From assembly GCA_009844885.1 (NCBI GenBank), contig VYAQ01000229.1, positions 1-46,740 of the forward strand: 46,740 nt of DNA, given 5' to 3'. Made by a program: the position numbers and the translations under genes. Source of the DNA: Gemmatimonadota bacterium. Lineage in GTDB: Bacteria; Gemmatimonadota; Gemmatimonadetes; Longimicrobiales; Gaopeijiaceae. The notes beneath the pieces are model-generated. The model saw only the letters and a program-made list of their open reading frames with translations, did not search any database and was not told where the DNA came from. Positions 27,948-36,677 of this stretch are shown in pieces (positions within the stretch are counted from its first letter, which is position 1; each line of letters starts with the position of its first letter).

Positions 27948-29075
27948 GTGCGAGTGCATCCGCACGGCATACGGTCCAAACTGAAACGGTTGGCCGCTGT
28001 AGCTGCGGCCGGCCTGCTGGCGGCTTGCAGTGACGGACCCCTGGGTCCCGGACCTTCGGGCCCCCTTGATATCGATCTGGCCTTGCCCTGGGTCGAAGGC
28101 TCCGTGGCCGACGTCGGGGGCTCGCCGGAACGCATGGCTCGCGCCGTGGAGCTGGCCGCCGCCAACGACCGCATGCGCAGTCTGCTGGTGGTGAAAGACG
28201 GACGGCTGGTCGTGGAGGAGTATTTTGGCGACGGTGCCGACGAGGCGTTGCACGATATCCGGTCCGTGACCAAGAGCGTCGTCTCGGCGCTCGCCGGAAT
28301 CGCGATCGAGCGCGGGGACATCGGCGGACTGGACGATCCGATCGGTGACTACCTGGACCCGTTGACGGTGTCGATCGACGCGGACAAGCGCGCGATCACC
28401 GTCGGGAATCTCCTCACGATGACCAGCGGCCTGGAATGGGACGAGACGGGTGGATTCGGATCGTATGTGGAGTGGATCCGTTCGGGCGACTACCTCGGCT
28501 TCGTGCTCGAGAAGCCGTTGACGGCGACGCCCGGCACCCGGTTCACCTACAACTCGGGGGCCGTGCACCTGCTCGGCGTCGTGATCGAGCAAGCGACCAC
28601 CATGCACCTTCCCAACTTTGCCCAGCATGTACTCCTGGGCCCCATGGGCATCGCCAGGAGCCGGTGGGAAAGTCTGGGCGGCGGATTCCACAACGGCGGC
28701 GCGGGGCTCGATCTGCGGCCGCGGGATCTGGCAAGGTTCGGGCAACTCTATCTTCAGCGGGGCTCGAGCGGGGGACGGCAGATCATTCCCGCCGACTGGG
28801 TCGACCGGTCCACGCTGGGCCAATTCGACTGGCGCATTGATTCCGGTTCCCTGAAGGGGATCTCGTACGGATTCCTGTGGTGGGTCGCTCCCGACGCCCC
28901 CGAGCCCATGTATTTCGCGTGGGGTCACGGCGGGCAGTACGTCGTCGTCGTGCCGGGCCTCAATCTGGTCGTCGTCACGACCAACAACTGGTGGCGAATG
29001 GGTGAAGCGGCGGAGGAGTACGAACGGTTGACCATGGATATCGTGGTCCAGCACGTCCTGCCCGCGTTCCGCTGA
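27948..29075 (+). CDS. Class C beta-lactamase-fold serine hydrolase lipoprotein
   Basis: This 375-residue periplasmic lipoprotein has a lipobox LLAAC (Cys27). The catalytic set of the beta-lactamase/penicillin-binding-protein fold is SVTK (106-109), YNS (201-203) and HGG (327-329). The family includes esterases, D-aminopeptidases and 6-aminohexanoate-dimer hydrolases as well as beta-lactamases. The RSVTKSVVSALAGIAI and FTYNSGAVHLLGVVIE contexts resemble the hydrolase branch more than true AmpC. Start GTG at 27948. It stands alone between a divergent lipoprotein and a convergent deacylase. Confidence 0.9.
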   Translation: MRVHPHGIRSKLKRLAAVAAAGLLAACSDGPLGPGPSGPLDIDLALPWVEGSVADVGGSPERMARAVELAAANDRMRSLLVVKDGRLVVEEYFGDGADEALHDIRSVTKSVVSALAGIAIERGDIGGLDDPIGDYLDPLTVSIDADKRAITVGNLLTMTSGLEWDETGGFGSYVEWIRSGDYLGFVLEKPLTATPGTRFTYNSGAVHLLGVVIEQATTMHLPNFAQHVLLGPMGIARSRWESLGGGFHNGGAGLDLRPRDLARFGQLYLQRGSSGGRQIIPADWVDRSTLGQFDWRIDSGSLKGISYGFLWWVAPDAPEPMYFAWGHGGQYVVVVPGLNLVVVTTNNWWRMGEAAEEYERLTMDIVVQHVLPAFR

Positions 29076-29099
29076 CGGCACCTCTCGGCCGGAAAGCGA

Positions 29100-29633
29100 C
29101 TACCCGGCCGGGAAACGGATGACGTGGGGCCGGTGGCCCTCGGCCGTCAGGAAGCGCAACAGGCCCGCCCTGGACACCGTCGTGGTCTTCGAGTTGACGA
29201 GGGGATGGAAGTTGAGTGGCTCCGCGGCCAGCAGGTCCGCGTCGAGTGCCACCTGGACAGTGCCGGTCACGTCGTTCAGGACCGCGAAGGGAGATACGCT
29301 GCCGCGCCCGATCCCGAGATAGCCGCCCAGACGCCGGGCGCTGCAGAAGGTGAGCCGCTTCGTGCCGAGCTCGGCCGCCAGCCACTTCAGGTCGAGCGTT
29401 CGGTCGGCGAGGCAGGACACCAGCCAGTGCCGTTCCTTCTTGTCGCGTACGAAGAGGTTCTTGGAGTGCGCGCCTTCGATGCGTCCCCGCAGACGCTGCG
29501 CCTCCTCGACGGTGAAGACCGGGTCGTGCGTCATCGTGCTGTGGCGGACGCCGAGTTCATCCAGGCGGCCGAAGAGTTCGCGCGGGCCCTTCGGCGTGTC
29601 GCCAGTGATCAGCAGTATCGGCTTGTCGTCCAT
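29100..29633 (-). CDS. YbaK/ProX-type aminoacyl-tRNA editing deacylase (PrdX-like)
   Basis: This 177-residue cytoplasmic protein matches the free-standing prolyl-tRNA editing domain that hydrolyses mischarged Ala-tRNA(Pro) or similar. The core motifs are ELFGRLDELGVRH, HDPVFTVEEAQRLRG, GAHSKNLFVRDKKERHWLV, TKRLTFCSARRLGGYLGI, PFAVLND and NFHPLVNSKTTTVS, in the order of the PrdX/ProXp-ala family. The ATG at 29633 was chosen because the extra upstream codons do not match the family. Confidence 0.9.
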   Translation of the reverse strand: MDDKPILLITGDTPKGPRELFGRLDELGVRHSTMTHDPVFTVEEAQRLRGRIEGAHSKNLFVRDKKERHWLVSCLADRTLDLKWLAAELGTKRLTFCSARRLGGYLGIGRGSVSPFAVLNDVTGTVQVALDADLLAAEPLNFHPLVNSKTTTVSRAGLLRFLTAEGHRPHVIRFPAG

Positions 29634-29703
29634 GATTGGCTGGATAGGGCCCGCGCAACTGACGGGGGATCGTGGGGATCTGGTTGCCGCCAAGGCCGGA
29701 ATG

Positions 29704-29717
29704 TACGTTGAAACGTA
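29704..29717. promoter_or_regulatory. Short inverted repeat between divergent genes
   Basis: TACGTT and AACGTA flank a 2-bp spacer 30 bases before the GTG of the following lipoprotein gene. This could be an operator; no regulator is visible nearby. Confidence 0.3.
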
Positions 29718-29746
29718 AGCGTCGAGTATCCAAAAGGGAGGCGGAC

Positions 29747-30217
29747 GTGTTTCGTGCCCGATCCAGATTGCTCATTGCGGTGCTGGCAGGCGTCTCCTTC
29801 GCGCCGGGCTGTGGCGACGAAGAGGTTGTGGTGCCGGATCCGACGCCCCCCGATCTCACGGGAACGTATGCCCTACAGTCGTTTACCTCCGCGCTGGACG
29901 CCGAAACGACCCTTGTGCCTCCGGAAGTGTCTGGCAGTTTCACAGTGCAGCAAGCGACCGCCTCGGGTGGCGAAGCAACCGGAACGTTCACCAGCGATCT
30001 GACGCTGCCTTTCAGCGGCAACATCGTCAGACTCGAGGGCACCGGTACCTACACCAATCGACTGGACGGTACGTGGGAGCAGGAGTTCCTGACCGGGGCG
30101 CTGGTCCAACTGAGCCCGCAGCAGACGGGGAGGTACACCTTTGAGAACTCCGTTCTGACGGTCGTGGTGGAGCAACCGCCGCTCTCGGCCTCAACCACGG
30201 TCTGGCGCCGTCAATAG
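29747..30217 (+). CDS. Small lipoprotein of unknown function
   Basis: This 156-residue exported protein has a signal (LLIAVLAGVSFAPGC) giving Cys22 as a lipoprotein site. The mature part is beta-rich with GTYALQSF, SGSFTVQQA, GTFTSDLTLP and GTYTNRLDGTW repeats, typical of small lipocalin-like lipoproteins. GTG at 29747 has GGGAGG six bases upstream, and the longer upstream frame is dropped. A TonB-dependent receptor gene starts two bases after its stop, so they are likely coupled. Confidence 0.72.
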   Translation: MFRARSRLLIAVLAGVSFAPGCGDEEVVVPDPTPPDLTGTYALQSFTSALDAETTLVPPEVSGSFTVQQATASGGEATGTFTSDLTLPFSGNIVRLEGTGTYTNRLDGTWEQEFLTGALVQLSPQQTGRYTFENSVLTVVVEQPPLSASTTVWRRQ

Positions 30218-30219
30218 CC

Positions 30220-32376
30220 GTGCGTGGTTCCATGCGGGTTTGCGGTGCGCTGGCCGGAATCGCCGCCATTGTCGCTTGCGACCCCTTGATCGCCCAGGAG
30301 CGTGCCCCCTTTCGCGGCGTCGTCGTGGACGCGGAATCCGGTGCTGCCGTCGCGCAGGCGGAAGTGCTGGTCAGCGGCACGCCTCTTCGCACTTTCAGTG
30401 GTGAAGACGGGAGCTTTTCGCTGGCTCTTCCCGGCCCCGGCCCGCATTCGCTGGTCGTGGCGGCCTACGGCTACGGCACCGTCGAGCTTTCCGTAGTCCC
30501 TCAGACTCCCGGCGACCAACCGTTGCGGATTGCGGTGACCCGGCAGCTGTTCGAGGTGCCGGGACTCACGGTCACGGCCAGCCGTGGCGCGGCCCGGCCC
30601 GGTGACGCTCCCACGAGCGTGGCCGTGATCGGAGCGGAGGAACTTCAGCGCCGTGACGTGACGTCCCTGGACGAGGCGCTCCCCTTTGCCCAGGGGGTGA
30701 CCTTCAACGCGGGCCAAATGGACATTCGCGGTTCGACCGGTATTGCCCGCGGGGTGGGCAGCCGCGTCCTCATGCTCCTCGACGGCCACCGCATGCTCAG
30801 CGGTGTCAGTTCGGCGATCGACTTCGGGATCCTCCCGATCCTGGACGTGGAACGGATCGAGATCGTGAAGGGTCCGCATTCCACCCTCTGGGGTACCAAC
30901 GCCATGGGTGGCGTCGTCAACGTGATCACGCGGCCCCTCGTGGTCGCGGCCGAGTCCGTGGTCCGTGGGTACTACGGTGTCTTCGACACGCCCGGCGACG
31001 TGCACTTCACCGACGAGCGCCTGAACATGCAGGGACTTCAGCTGCAGCACGCGCGCCGGGTCGGCACCACCGATCTGACGCTCTTCGGCGGCCGCGAGCG
31101 ATCCGACGGTTTCCGCCAGAATGGCAGCGTGGACCGCTGGCACCTGCGGGCAAAGGCGGTCTTCGGTGCGGAATCCCTGAGCCCCTGGGCCGTCTTTGCG
31201 ACCTGGAAGCGGGAAGACGCGCAGGAGTTCTTCACATGGCGCTCCGCCGATCGGCGGCTGGAAGTCGATCCCAGCCAGCTGGGCGACTGGATTCGCAACT
31301 CCGACCTGATGGTCGGGCTGACGGGCACGCCGTTGGTGAACTCCCGGCTCCAGCTTCAGATACGACCGCAGATCCAACACGTCCGCGTACAAAACCACTT
31401 TCACGACAACGAGGACTATCACCGCTCGACGCGGTACGGAACAGATGTTCAGTTCTCGCTTTTCGATGCGGGACGCAACTCCCTCACCTTCGGCGGAGAG
31501 GCCGCCTATACCGGGGTGGCGTCGAACTTCCTGGACCCGACGCCGAACGTTACCGACTTCGCGCTGTTCGCCCAGGACGACATCGAGTTCTCCGAGGCCC
31601 TGCGCGGTTCCGTCGGCTTGCGGCTGGACAGGCACGCAGCCTCGTTTGTGGAATCGGATCTCACCCTCAATCCGAAGATCGGGCTTGTCCTCCAGCGGAG
31701 CGACCGCCTGAGCTTCCGGACTTCGCTCAGCCGCGGCTATCGGGCCCCCTCGGTCTCCGAGCAATTCACCTCCACGGTGGTGTTCGGCTTTCGCGTCGTG
31801 CCCAACCTGCAATTGCGCGGCGAGTCCGCCTGGGCCGGCGAGGTCGGTGTGACCGCCAGTCCCCGCGATTGGCTGTGGTTCGATGCGGGTCTGTTCTGGA
31901 GCGAGTACGACGGCCTGATCGAGGTGTCGGGCGCCCCGGGCCAGTTCCTGACGTTCCAGTTCCGGAACGTTGCCGAAGCGAGGGTGAGGGGTCTGGACAC
32001 CGGTGTGAGGATCGGGCTGGTGCCGCGCAAGCTGAACTTCGAAACCAACTACCTTCTCCTCGACAGCAGGGATCTCGACACGGATCTCCGGCTCGCGTAC
32101 CGCTCCCGACACAACCTCACGACAACCCTTTCCGGCTGGACGGACCTGATCGCTCTGGACCTGCGCTACCGCAGCCGGCCGGAGCAGGTTCTCGCGTTTC
32201 CGCTCGACGAGCGCGGAGCGATCACGCTTGTGGATCTGAGGTTCGGGATGGATGTCAGGGACATGGAAGTGCAGGCCAAGGTCGCCAACCTGCTGCAAGC
32301 CGAGTACGTCGACGTCCAGGAGCGCAATCCGGGCGCCACGCGGAGCTTCCGCATCACCCTCACTTCCCGTTTCTGA
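30220..32376 (+). CDS. TonB-dependent receptor with N-terminal carboxypeptidase-regulatory-like domain
   Basis: This 718-residue outer-membrane importer has a signal peptide (ALAGIAAIVACDPLIAQ), then a carboxypeptidase-regulatory-like domain (about 30-105, GVVVDAESGAAVAQAEVLVSG). The TonB box/plug start is at LTVTASRGAARPGDAPTSVAVI, with DIRGSTGI and VKGPHSTLWGTNAMGGVVNVI. The rest is a barrel ending in Phe (ITLTSRF). The plug resembles the CirA/BtuB branch. The start is GTG at 30220; ATG at 30232 is possible. A lipoprotein gene precedes it and a rhodanese gene follows after 16 bases. The cargo is unknown. Confidence 0.9.
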   Translation: MRGSMRVCGALAGIAAIVACDPLIAQERAPFRGVVVDAESGAAVAQAEVLVSGTPLRTFSGEDGSFSLALPGPGPHSLVVAAYGYGTVELSVVPQTPGDQPLRIAVTRQLFEVPGLTVTASRGAARPGDAPTSVAVIGAEELQRRDVTSLDEALPFAQGVTFNAGQMDIRGSTGIARGVGSRVLMLLDGHRMLSGVSSAIDFGILPILDVERIEIVKGPHSTLWGTNAMGGVVNVITRPLVVAAESVVRGYYGVFDTPGDVHFTDERLNMQGLQLQHARRVGTTDLTLFGGRERSDGFRQNGSVDRWHLRAKAVFGAESLSPWAVFATWKREDAQEFFTWRSADRRLEVDPSQLGDWIRNSDLMVGLTGTPLVNSRLQLQIRPQIQHVRVQNHFHDNEDYHRSTRYGTDVQFSLFDAGRNSLTFGGEAAYTGVASNFLDPTPNVTDFALFAQDDIEFSEALRGSVGLRLDRHAASFVESDLTLNPKIGLVLQRSDRLSFRTSLSRGYRAPSVSEQFTSTVVFGFRVVPNLQLRGESAWAGEVGVTASPRDWLWFDAGLFWSEYDGLIEVSGAPGQFLTFQFRNVAEARVRGLDTGVRIGLVPRKLNFETNYLLLDSRDLDTDLRLAYRSRHNLTTTLSGWTDLIALDLRYRSRPEQVLAFPLDERGAITLVDLRFGMDVRDMEVQAKVANLLQAEYVDVQERNPGATRSFRITLTSRF

Positions 32377-32392
32377 TTTCGGACAGGCCCAT

Positions 32393-33391
32393 ATGAAGAA
32401 GTCGATCGCTCTTGCATCGGTCGTGCGCGCCGCCGCCGCGATGACGCTTTGCGCCCTCCTCATTCCGACTCCGATCGCTGGTCAGGAGTCTCCGGGCCCG
32501 TCCGGTGCGCCCGCGCTGCAGACGATGCCCGTCGATCCCCTGATCGAGGCCGATTGGCTCATGATGCACATCGCGGACGAGGACGTCATCGTGATCGAGG
32601 CCGAGCGGCGCGCCGGGGCCTTCGCCGCAGAGCATATTCCCGGGGCCCGCCCGTTGCGGTTCGACGACATCGCCTGGGAGGGCGAGGAGGGCTGGATCGC
32701 CGAGTTCCGGGAGGCCGACGAGATCGCGGCCGCCCTGCGTGCGGCGGGCGTGAGGCGCGATTCGAGGGTCGTCATCTATGGCGCCAGCATGACGATGACC
32801 GCTCGGACCTGGGTGACCTTCGATCTACTGGGTCTGGGCGATCGCGCCTTCGTGCTGAACGGAGGTCTCGAGGCCTGGAAGGCGGCCGGCGGCGAGGTCG
32901 CGGCCGGACCGCCAGCAGAGGTCGCGCCGGGGAACGTCGAGCCCGCGAACCGGGTCGACTTCCGCGTGTCGGCGGACTGGATTAACGGGCGGCTGGGCGA
33001 CGAATCCCTGGTCCTGCTGGACGCCAGACCCGACGACGAGTACACCGGCGAGGACGGAGGCCTCGGCAACGGAGGCCGGCCCGGGCACATACCCGGCGCC
33101 GCGCAGCTGTACTGGGAAGAGTTGATGGATCCGGACAACAACACCCGGTTCCGGCCCCGTGCCGAGATTGCGCACATCCTGGGGCGCCACGGTGCGGGGG
33201 AGGGGAAGACCCACGTCGTCTACTGCATGATCGGGATGAGAGCCAGCGTGGACTACATGGCGGCGCGCATGATGGGGCTTGACGTCCATTTCTACGATGG
33301 GAGCTGGCGCGACTGGGGCGACCGCCTCGACCTCCCCGTTGAAATGGGGCCGGATCCGCGAGACGGGAGCAGCGACGGGCCGGGTCCATAA
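32393..33391 (+). CDS. Exported tandem rhodanese (sulfurtransferase)
   Basis: This 332-residue periplasmic protein has a signal peptide (about 1-30) and two rhodanese domains. The first (about 45-170) has VIYGASMTMTA at its active loop and no Cys, so it is inactive. The second (about 190-315) has VYCMIGMRAS with catalytic Cys278 and the CxxGxR pattern of single-domain rhodaneses. It could transfer sulfane sulfur or act on selenium or cyanide compounds. Its position after a TonB receptor and a lipoprotein suggests work on whatever they import, which is inference. Confidence 0.88.
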   Translation: MKKSIALASVVRAAAAMTLCALLIPTPIAGQESPGPSGAPALQTMPVDPLIEADWLMMHIADEDVIVIEAERRAGAFAAEHIPGARPLRFDDIAWEGEEGWIAEFREADEIAAALRAAGVRRDSRVVIYGASMTMTARTWVTFDLLGLGDRAFVLNGGLEAWKAAGGEVAAGPPAEVAPGNVEPANRVDFRVSADWINGRLGDESLVLLDARPDDEYTGEDGGLGNGGRPGHIPGAAQLYWEELMDPDNNTRFRPRAEIAHILGRHGAGEGKTHVVYCMIGMRASVDYMAARMMGLDVHFYDGSWRDWGDRLDLPVEMGPDPRDGSSDGPGP

Positions 33392-33420
33392 GCGGTTTTC
33401 CGGAAACCCTCCGAGTGTCT

Positions 33421-33445
33421 GGCCGCTGGCAGCTGGCTAGCGGCC
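33421..33445. terminator. Possible bidirectional terminator hairpin
   Basis: GGCCGCT and AGCGGCC form 7-bp arms around an 11-bp loop between convergent genes, overlapping the RND pump stop. No T-run follows, so it is only a candidate. Confidence 0.25.
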
Positions 33446-36400
33446 GCCGGTCACCCGGTGCTGCACCATCGCCAGCGCGGGTACGATCATCATCAGCACC
33501 ACGGTCGCGAACAGGATGCCGAAGCCCAGCGAGGCCGCCATCGGGATCAGGAACTGCGCTTGCAGGCTTGTCTCGAACACCAGCGGCGCGACGCCGAGGA
33601 AGGTGGTCACAGAGGTCAGGAAGATCGGACGGAAGCGTGCCTTCGCACCCGCGATGATCGCCTCGCGGCCGGGCATGCCCCGGCGCAGCCGCTCGTTGAT
33701 GAAGTCGATCATGACCAGCGAATCGTTTACGACGACGCCGCTCAGGCCAATCACCCCGAAGAGCGACATGATGGCCATCTGGAGCCCGAGGATCGCGTGG
33801 CCCAGCACAGCCCCGATGATCCCGAACGGGATTGCCGCCATGATGATCAGCGGCTTGGTGTAGGAGCCGAATGGAATCGCCAGCAGCGCATAGATCGCGA
33901 GCAGGGCCAGGGCAAAGCCGCCGCCGAGCGCGCTGAACGATTCAACCTGTTCCTGTCGTTCTCCACCGAACGAATAGGTCAGCCCCGGGTTGGCGCTCAC
34001 GAGTTCCGGAAGGATCGAGCGGTCCAGGATGTTGGTCATCTCGTCGCCGGTGACGACGTTGATGTTGACGTCGGCCGTGACGGTGAGCACCCGGTGGCCG
34101 TCCTTGCGGCGGATGGTGGTGGGCGAGCGGCCGAACCGCACGGACGCAACGCGAGCCAGGGGGACCTCGCCGCCTCCCGGGGTGCGGACCAGGTAGCCCT
34201 CGACATCGGCGATGGCGTTCCGCTCTTCCTCGGGCAGCCGGACGTAGACGCGCATGTCTTCGCGGCCGCGCTGCACCCGCAGTGCTTCGTCACCGAAAAA
34301 GGCCGAACGGACCTGCCTGGCCAGATTGTCCAGCGTGAGCCCCAGGGTTCGCGCTTCGGGCAGCAGATCGAGCTGGATCTCCCTCAGGCCCTGGTCCTGA
34401 TCCGCCTGAACGTCGAACACGCCGGCGAATCCGCGGAGCCTGGCGATGACGGTGTCGCCGATCGTGCCGAGACGGTCCGGGTCCGGGTGCGAGAGTTCAA
34501 CGTGTACGGGGGCTCCGAAGCTGATCAGCTCGGCGGTGATGGTCAGTGACTTGGCCTCGGGAAGCGCGCCGACCGCCTCGCGCCACTCCTGTTGAAGGTC
34601 GGCTGCGGAAATGTCCCGGTCCTCGGGGCTCACAAGCTTGAACTCGACGGCCGCGATGTTCGCCTGCGGGTTGGCCTGAGCGTCGGCCGCACCGACGGGA
34701 CCGCTTTGCCTGGCCGGCAGTCCGACCGTGACGTTGACGCCGGTCAGGACGCCGTCCACGCCGTCCGCGCCGTCCGCCGCGAGGCGTGCGAGCGCCTGGT
34801 ATCCTGCCGATTCCAGCCTCCCGGCCATGTCGGACGTGCGCTGCACCGGCGTGCCCTCCGGCATCTCGAGGCTGGCCGTCACCAGGTCCGCCTCCACCGA
34901 GGGCATGAAGTCGACCCTGATGATCCCTGCCGGAATCATGGCCACGGAGATGACGATCATGCCGATCCCGCTGGCGATCACGATTCCGGGCTGGCCCGTC
35001 GCGAACCGCAGACCGCGGTCGAGCGGCCCATCGATGAACCGCTTGAGCCCTGCTTCGACCCGGGATCGCATCCGTTGGAACGGGTTGGGATTCCGGCTGG
35101 CCGGGGATCCGCCGCGATCGGGGAGGTGGGACAGATGGTTCGGCAGAACCAGCAGGGACTCGATCAGGGAAAAGAGAAGGACCGAGATGACGATGATGGG
35201 TATCTCGCCGACGATTCTCCCGATGGAACTGGGGATGAAGAAGAGCGGACAGAAGGCCACCACGGTGGTCAGGATCGCGAAGATCACCGGCTTGGTCACC
35301 CTCCGTGCGCCGCGGATCGACGCGACGACGCCGCGGTCGCCCCCCTCACGGGCCGCGTAGATGTTCTCGCCCACCACGATCGCGTCGTCGACAACGATCC
35401 CCACGGCGAGAATGAAGGCGAAGAGCGACATCAGGTTGATGGACACGCCCAGCATGGCCATGACGCCGAACGTTCCGACGAACGAGACCGCGATCCCCAC
35501 CGCCACCCAGAAGGCCAGCCTGATCTCCAGAAAGATCGCCAGCGCGATAAGGACCAGGGTCAGCCCGAGCAGGCCGTTCTTTACGAGCAGTCCAAGCCGG
35601 TCCTGGAGGATGTCGGCGTCGTTGTTCCAGATCTCGAGCGCGACGCCCGCCGGGAGCGTGGGAATCACCTCCTCATCGAGGTGCCGCTCGACGGCGTCCA
35701 CGATCTCGAGAGCCTTCTCGTCGGCGGTTCGGAAGACCTCGACATACGCGGCGGGCTGTCCTCCGTAGCGGCCGACGAGGTCCACCTCGCGGAAGCCGTC
35801 ACGCACTTCGGCGATGTCGCCCAGCCGCACCACGGTTCCGTTGGCCCGGCTGACGACGATGATCTCCTCGAAGTCCTGTTGCGTATAGTTCTGACCGGTG
35901 GTGCGTATTCGCACTTCCTCGTCGCGGGTGTCGATGCTTCCCGCCGACAGGTCGAGGGAGCCACCGCGAACGGCGTTCGAGATGTCGCGCAGCGTGAGAC
36001 CCAGCGCCCGCAACCGTTGGAGCGGGACTTCGATGGAGATCTCGTAGTCGCGTACTCCGGTGGTCTCCACATAGGAGACTTCGGGCAGCGCGGAGAGCGC
36101 GTCCTCGGTGTGGTAGGCGAGTTCCTTCAGCGTCCGCTCGGACACATCCCCGAAGAGGACGAGGCGGATGACACTCTGTTGGTTGGTAACCTCGGTGACC
36201 TCCGGGCGCTCGGCGCCGGCGGGGAAGGTCTGGATCCTGTCGATCTGTGCCTTGATGTCGTCGAGGAACCGGTTCAGGTCCTCGCCCAACTCCAGTTCGG
36301 CCACGACGGACCCGCGGCCCTCCGCCGCCGTGGATCGGATCTGCTTGAGCCCTTCGACGCCCTCGATCTGCTCCTCGATCTTCAGGATGATCGATTCCTC

Positions 36401-36664
36401 GACCTCATCCGGAGTGGCGCCGGGATAGGGGACCGAGATGCTGACCCGGTCCAGCGAGATCTCGGGAAAGACCTCCTGCACCAGCGTCGTCAGCGCGAAG
36501 AACCCGGCCAGGAGAATGAAGAACATCAGGAGGTTGGCCGCGACACCGTTTCGCGCCATGTAGGCGATCGGTCCTCGCGACTCCCGCGGGCCCAGGCCGT
36601 CGTCCCGATTCACGGTCGCCGGCCGATCCGTGTCCACAACATGCTCGCGCAGTCGGCCGCCCAT
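33437..36664 (-). CDS. RND-family efflux pump (AcrB-type inner-membrane permease)
   Basis: This 1075-residue resistance-nodulation-division transporter exports drugs, dyes or metabolites using the proton gradient. Twelve membrane helices are expected, the first at about 42-62 (VAANLLMFFILLAGFFALTTL). The proton-relay Asp pair lies in TM4 (GIVVDDAIVVGENI, Asp426-Asp427). Porter-domain landmarks include YPGATPDEVEESI and the second repeat EMPEGTPVQRTSD. The C-terminal SLFGVIGLSGVVVNDSLVMIDFI is also typical. An N-terminal cytoplasmic extension of about 35 residues precedes TM1. It is last in an operon behind the outer-membrane factor and adaptor genes. Confidence 0.95.
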   Translation of the reverse strand: MGGRLREHVVDTDRPATVNRDDGLGPRESRGPIAYMARNGVAANLLMFFILLAGFFALTTLVQEVFPEISLDRVSISVPYPGATPDEVEESIILKIEEQIEGVEGLKQIRSTAAEGRGSVVAELELGEDLNRFLDDIKAQIDRIQTFPAGAERPEVTEVTNQQSVIRLVLFGDVSERTLKELAYHTEDALSALPEVSYVETTGVRDYEISIEVPLQRLRALGLTLRDISNAVRGGSLDLSAGSIDTRDEEVRIRTTGQNYTQQDFEEIIVVSRANGTVVRLGDIAEVRDGFREVDLVGRYGGQPAAYVEVFRTADEKALEIVDAVERHLDEEVIPTLPAGVALEIWNNDADILQDRLGLLVKNGLLGLTLVLIALAIFLEIRLAFWVAVGIAVSFVGTFGVMAMLGVSINLMSLFAFILAVGIVVDDAIVVGENIYAAREGGDRGVVASIRGARRVTKPVIFAILTTVVAFCPLFFIPSSIGRIVGEIPIIVISVLLFSLIESLLVLPNHLSHLPDRGGSPASRNPNPFQRMRSRVEAGLKRFIDGPLDRGLRFATGQPGIVIASGIGMIVISVAMIPAGIIRVDFMPSVEADLVTASLEMPEGTPVQRTSDMAGRLESAGYQALARLAADGADGVDGVLTGVNVTVGLPARQSGPVGAADAQANPQANIAAVEFKLVSPEDRDISAADLQQEWREAVGALPEAKSLTITAELISFGAPVHVELSHPDPDRLGTIGDTVIARLRGFAGVFDVQADQDQGLREIQLDLLPEARTLGLTLDNLARQVRSAFFGDEALRVQRGREDMRVYVRLPEEERNAIADVEGYLVRTPGGGEVPLARVASVRFGRSPTTIRRKDGHRVLTVTADVNINVVTGDEMTNILDRSILPELVSANPGLTYSFGGERQEQVESFSALGGGFALALLAIYALLAIPFGSYTKPLIIMAAIPFGIIGAVLGHAILGLQMAIMSLFGVIGLSGVVVNDSLVMIDFINERLRRGMPGREAIIAGAKARFRPIFLTSVTTFLGVAPLVFETSLQAQFLIPMAASLGFGILFATVVLMMIVPALAMVQHRVTGGR

Positions 36665-36677
36665 TCGGCGGCCGCGC

